64,000 bases of DNA from positions 1,873,001-1,937,000 of the forward strand of contig CM048845.1 in assembly GCA_026545225.1 (NCBI GenBank), given 5' to 3'. The position numbers and the translations under genes were made by a program. This document shows positions 59,640-64,000 of the stretch, piece by piece (position 1 is the first letter of the stretch; each line of letters opens with the position of its first letter). This DNA comes from Cornus controversa (Eukaryota; Streptophyta; Magnoliopsida; Cornales; Cornaceae). A model generated the notes under the pieces. That model was given only the letters and a program-made list of their open reading frames with translations, was not told where the DNA came from and ran no database searches.

Positions 59640-59800
59640 TAGTGTTAGATATGTAAGTGTGTATATATATACCAGAGAGAGGGAGAGAGCTAGAAAAAGG
59701 GAGAGGGGTTTGGAAGCTTTTAGAGAGAGAGAGAGAGAGAGAGAGAGAGCAGTTTGAGGTGAATTGATTTGGTTGAGAGCGGGGTTTATATAGAGTGTGA
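59640..59800 (-). promoter_or_regulatory. MGL3 core promoter and 5' leader
   Basis: The TATA box (plus 59785-59793) is about 150 bases upstream of the ATG. The leader holds an uninterrupted GA run (about 59719-59748), longer than in MGL1 and MGL2. The TCACGTGA motif of the other copies is not found at the equivalent place. Confidence 0.75.
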
Positions 59801-60507
59801 GCCTGTGAAGTTGAGGCAGCTACGAAGAAATGGTGGTATGTCGGGTTTGACCGATTTAAATGATATATTATACTATATATATATTTTCGGACCTTATATA
59901 ACACGCGCGTTATACAAGTGAACCTATACCGTACAGCTCTGCACCATCGCTCTTCGTTGAATGTTTATGTTGCCAACCTGGTTGGTTGTAGTCCCTGCCA
60001 TTCGCCAACAATATTAATTATTTGGATTTAAATGATATATTATACTATATATATTTTCAATAAAATTTATAAATTATTATTTATTTTCAATATATATTAT
60101 ATCATTATGTATTATTTTTGAATATTTAATCCATTGCAAGTAACACAGACTCAGAGAGAGAGAGAGAGAACATGTGCCAAAATTCAAACACGTGTTTCCC
60201 GTTTATGTCCAGAACTCCAAATTGAACCTAATTATTTTGCATTTTATTTAATAATAATTGTAATACCAAATATGACTTCAAATGCATGGCTGCCAATTTG
60301 GTAGCTCTTTTTCTACAAGAAAGGACATAGAGTGAATTTAATAACTAAACATCTTTCATTTAAATCATTTAATTGAGTTGCATAAAAGTTGTGTCATTAT
60401 ATTCTTTTCAAACTTTTATCTCGAATTGTATGGCAGTTTAAAACTCCTAGTTGGACAGCTCTTCCTTCACTGTATAAATTTTCTTAATGACAAATTTACT
60501 CAGTTAT

Positions 60508-60705
60508 ATAGGCATATGCATGCTTGTGTCAAATTTAATAGATTCAAAGTTTTCAATTTCTTTATTTGTACCGTGTGTGTGTATATATATATATATATAT
60601 AGGCATATGCATGTGGCAAATTTAATAGATTTAAAATTTTCAATTTGTTTATTTGTATCACGTGTATATATATATATAGGCATATGCATGTGTCAAATTT
60701 AATAG

Positions 60706-60741
<36 letters not shown>

Positions 60742-60810
60742 CATATGCATGTGTCAAATTTAATAGATTATATATATATAGGCATATGCATGTGTCAAAT
60801 TTAATAGATT
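60508..60810. repeat. Five copies of a 33-bp unit separated by TA microsatellites
   Basis: ATAGGCATATGCATGTGTCA followed by AATTTAATAGATT occurs at about 60508, 60599, 60677, 60738 and 60778. TA runs of variable length lie between most copies. Confidence 0.9.
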
Positions 60811-60821
60811 AAAAGTAGTAC

Positions 60822-60969
60822 AGTAGTTTGATTCTCATAGAAAATTCTTCTGTATATAATAATTAAGAAGAATTTTCTATGAGAATCAAACTACTTCAAC
60901 CTAAGAATTTCCTATGAGAATCAAACTGTTTGAAAGGTTGTAGTAGTTTGATTCTCATAGGAAATTCTT
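60822..60969. repeat. Two consecutive long perfect hairpins sharing one arm sequence
   Basis: Arms 60822-60851 and 60866-60895 are 30-bp exact reverse complements (14-base loop). Arms 60903-60927 and 60945-60969 are 25-bp exact reverse complements. All four arms are versions of AGTTTGATTCTCATAG plus AAATTCTT, arranged forward, reverse, reverse, forward. Confidence 0.93.
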
Positions 60970-60970
60970 C

Positions 60971-61006
<36 letters not shown>

Positions 61007-63059
61007 CAGATTAAAAGGTTGAATTATAGACATATATATATATATATATATATATATCTTTATCTACATCTATATCTATATATCACCCACCACCCACCAT
61101 GCAGTGTATAACGTTCTGTCTCTATCTCTTCTCTCTTTCTGTCATTTTAAAAAAAATGAGAAATCATAGAAAAAATGCATTTGGTAAAACGTTTTCATTT
61201 CAGAAAAAAGTAAAAGTAATTTTACAAAATTGATAACCAGTTAAGCATAAAATAAAAGTAATGTTACAAAAATGACAACCGATTAGGTATAAGTTGAAAG
61301 TTTCAAAACAAAATTACAAGTTCTATTTTTTTTTTTTAAGAGCAATGTAACAATGTTAAAAAACTGATAGCAGATGACGCTACCAAACGTATTCTGCTTT
61401 TGATAGAAATAATAGCAATACTGATTTTCAGTTTCTATTTTTCAGAAAATTGAAAAAGAAAAATAACAGTGTCACCAAATCGACCCTAGAATATTCAATT
61501 CCGAAATCTAAAAAGAATAAAAGATAGAGAGAGAGAATAAATGACTCCAATGAGGTAATTGCTAACGTTTGTATTAAGGCCCAACAGACCAAGCGGCCCA
61601 TGGAACTGGCCTTATCTGATTAATTAGGGTAGTCTTGCATATGCTCATCCCTATCATTCACAATTAAAAAAGAAAAAATTAGACTTTAGTGACAAAATTA
61701 AAAAATTTATATTATTTTTTAGTGACCTTAAACTCAATAAAAGGTGAATAGTGACCAAACTTAAAAAAATAATTGCTAATGAGTGATTATTTAATCTTAA
61801 AACCCAAAACACTTTTTCTTCTCTCCATAAATTTCCAACATTTCTTTGTTTCCTTTGACCACAAATATTAGAAACTTCAAACAATCCGATGACTTGTATA
61901 CAATACATGAACATGTATACATTATAAATAAGATACAATAATAAATAGAAATTTATTCCCGTATATTAATATCTCATTACCCAAAAAAAAAAAAGTCTAA
62001 TTTGGGTGCAATTAATTATTAATAAGGAATATTGGAGGATAAGAATAGACTTGGTTAATAAACCGGCCTATGGCCTATTGCCCCATGACTGCTTATTATC
62101 AACTTCTCTTTTGAATCTTCCTCTTCTTATATCATGTCTCAGATAGTTAATTTATCTCAATCGATAACTTTTGCCGCATCTTTAGAGCCCTAAAATCCAC
62201 TAAAGAAAAAAATTCATATATGCACAAGTATTAATTATAAGATGAACATAAATGTCTAAATATATATATATATATAGTGAGAGAGACTCTCTAAATATAT
62301 GTACTTTCTTGTCTAAATATATAGCAAGATGACGTGGTTCAAATTGTTTTGTTGCCTTTCCTTTTTAAGTTTTTTAACCCTATCTCTTCTTCCAAATTAG
62401 TATGAACACAGAAGAATATCTAACGTTGGCTGATAAAAATACACTTTTTCATGAGGACGCTAACCTATGTAGCAAAGGCCACACCTAACTCGTCATTCAA
62501 ATTCCATATTTAGAACAAGATACAGACTTTCTCATTTGGTTGAGAAAATTTCTCGATCAGACGTTATTTACATGTGATTCATAGGAAGAAGTTTGAGTGG
62601 TTGTTAGTACCAAAATTCATAGAGTGACGAATATATGAATTGATTTTTTAAGAGTGCTAACTTTTTCCTAGTAGCCCATTTCTATTCAAATTAAATGAAA
62701 GGAAAAGTTTGGGCATTTTTCACCAATTATGAGTTGAATTGTCGAAATACATGTATGCTTCGTTTGGTAGGAAGGAAGGACTAGGGGTGGAGGGAAGATA
62801 GGAGGGAAGGAGCAAATTATCTTCATTTGGTAGAGAATATGCAAGGAAAGAAGAAAAAAGATGATTAATGAACCATCCTCTTTTAAAAAATTTCATCCCA
62901 CCAAATTTGGACGGAAGACATGGAGGAAGAAAGGTAAGGCTATTATACATGTATTAAATTAGAGAACTTTCTTTATTTCTCTTTCCTTCTCTCGTAACAA
63001 ACAAAATAAGGTATTATATCATTCTATTCTCCTCCATTCAGCCAAACAAAAAGTGGAAA
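60970..63059. other. AT-rich sequence with microsatellites, no gene seen
   Basis: TA runs occur at about 60976-61004 and 61032-61056. The readings at 61654-61938 and 62720-62950 have no family features. A G/A-rich stretch starting CGTTTGGTAGGAAGG (62760) and ending near CAGCCAAACAAA (63050) may be a decayed MITE. Confidence 0.5.
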
Positions 63060-64000
63060 GAACCCAACCCTTGCCCCACGTCCTAAGGTGTCCCAACCTA
63101 ATACCGACATTTAACCCTTAACCTTTATCCGGAGGCATTCACACTCGATTAAGCTCTTATTCTAATCCTCACCCCTCGTCCCTAGGTATTCGACCTAGTG
63201 CTCTGATACCAAGTTGTCACGCCCCAATTTTCGATACCCAAATCAATATAGGAAATGGAGGTGAACAGTCCATTTCGTACCACATGTCATCTCTAACATG
63301 CTTTGATACCATGATGTCATTTCCTGATTGTCAGCTCCCAGGAATCGAGGGTGATTAAGTTATAAACCCATACTCCTAATTACACTTATCTTTTGATATC
63401 ATGCCTTGATACCAAGTTATCACACTCCAGTTTTAGACTCCCAGAAATCGAGGGTGATTAAGTTACATGTCATCACCTCAAATTAACATTGCGGAAAGGT
63501 CATCACATATACATTATTACATATGCACAATTATACAATACTCATCTCAATGGGTCCACACATGGTCACCCACACACACACATAACCAACATCATTCTTG
63601 TTCTCAAAGTAATTACAGACAGTCCATTTCGCACAACCTAAACCCTACTTTTGCACAATTAAAGCACCACTTTCACACAATCAAAATACCATTTTTGCAC
63701 GATCGAAATGCCCAATCAATCAAAGTACTTGCGAAGTACTATCGAGACCTTACTATAATTGGACCTAACTTTCATCAAAAATTTCGTAACAAGGTTCACA
63801 CAATCGAAATGTCTTTGACAACAATCCTGAATGCATTACTCTTACCCTAAAATATGTCCAAATCTATCCCAATACATTCAAATTGTTCTCAATTACCTCC
63901 ATACAACATTTGCAACATGAGTGAAGTGTTAAGAAATCATAAATTCCATGCAATTAATCTTTGAGTCATAAACATTCATAAATTGAATACATAGAGCATA
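63060..64000 (-). mobile_element. 5' end of a gypsy element running off the right edge
   Basis: On the minus strand an LTR end (CGAAAATTGGGGCGTGACA) at 63215 is followed by ACT and the primer site TGGTATCAGAGC (63200-63211), complementary to initiator tRNA-Met, then leader sequence. The LTR extends beyond 64000. The TGATACCA phrase of the primer site recurs at 63304 and 63407, each followed by LTR-end-like sequence, so the junction has been duplicated. No coding part is in the window. Confidence 0.75.

Larger units (their letters stand above)
57633..60122. repeat. Segmental duplication block carrying MGL3
   Basis: The left edge ATCATTGAAACACATATTAATTT matches the left edge of the MGL2 block and resembles MGL1. 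The right part shares TATATCATTATGTATTATTTTTGAA with MGL1 flank. The 59930-60010 segment is shared only with the pseudogene block. Confidence 0.75.

Noticed and set aside
62720..62950. 76-codon Pro/Ser-rich minus-strand reading
   Set aside because: Lies in a G/A-rich, possibly MITE-derived stretch, with no homologous features.

Overview
The window is nuclear DNA from a flowering plant, probably a eudicot. It is AT-rich, with GT-AG introns, Ty1/copia and Ty3/gypsy (Tat-type) retrotransposons, TRIMs, a plant L1-type LINE, MITE-like elements and plastid-like tRNA relics. The species cannot be named from the sequence alone. The only intact host genes are three copies of a pyridoxal-phosphate enzyme that matches plant methionine gamma-lyase (MGL). 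All are on the minus strand, at 16959-18585 (MGL1), 39257-40914 (MGL2) and 57876-59639 (MGL3). Each has two exons joined by one phase-1 intron and predicts 438, 438 and 449 residues with the catalytic lysine in place. A fourth copy, at 29252-29610, is a broken 5' fragment with a premature stop.

Layout. 1-7860: two copies of a long dispersed repeat (called U here) separated by a decayed copia element (1127-5682); the second copy is interrupted by a complete TRIM with target-site duplication (6463-7033). 7861-12789: no gene, but a diverged tandem array around 8230-10450. 12803-15587: a 5'-truncated LINE with a 12-bp target-site duplication and an inverted copy of flanking DNA at its 5' junction. 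16130-23160: inverted U relic, then the MGL1 block, ending near a plastid-type tRNA-Ser relic. 23160-29251: 3' part of a Tat gypsy element with a 43-bp minisatellite and a plus-strand ORF antisense to pol. 29252-32550: MGL pseudogene block. 32551-34086: a Cassandra-like TRIM carrying 5S rRNA-like sequence, and an LTR-like fragment. 34087-39030: a second Tat gypsy with its 5' LTR, abutting the MGL2 block (39031-45070). 45322-45952: a PIF/Harbinger-type MITE. 46060-53347: a third, heavily decayed gypsy on the plus strand. 53348-55501: LTR of another gypsy family. 56395-57632: tandem U copies, then the MGL3 block (57633-60122). 60508-61080: simple repeats and two long hairpins. 63060-64000: primer-binding site and LTR end of a gypsy element that runs off the right edge.

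Interpretation. This is a small MGL gene cluster made by segmental duplication and then spread apart by retrotransposon insertions. MGL1 and MGL2 share about 5 kb of 5' flank. MGL3 and the pseudogene share an 11-codon insertion and a flank segment that MGL1 and MGL2 lack, so there are two sub-lineages. MGL degrades methionine to methanethiol, 2-oxobutanoate and ammonia, so the cluster bears on sulfur-volatile and isoleucine-precursor metabolism.
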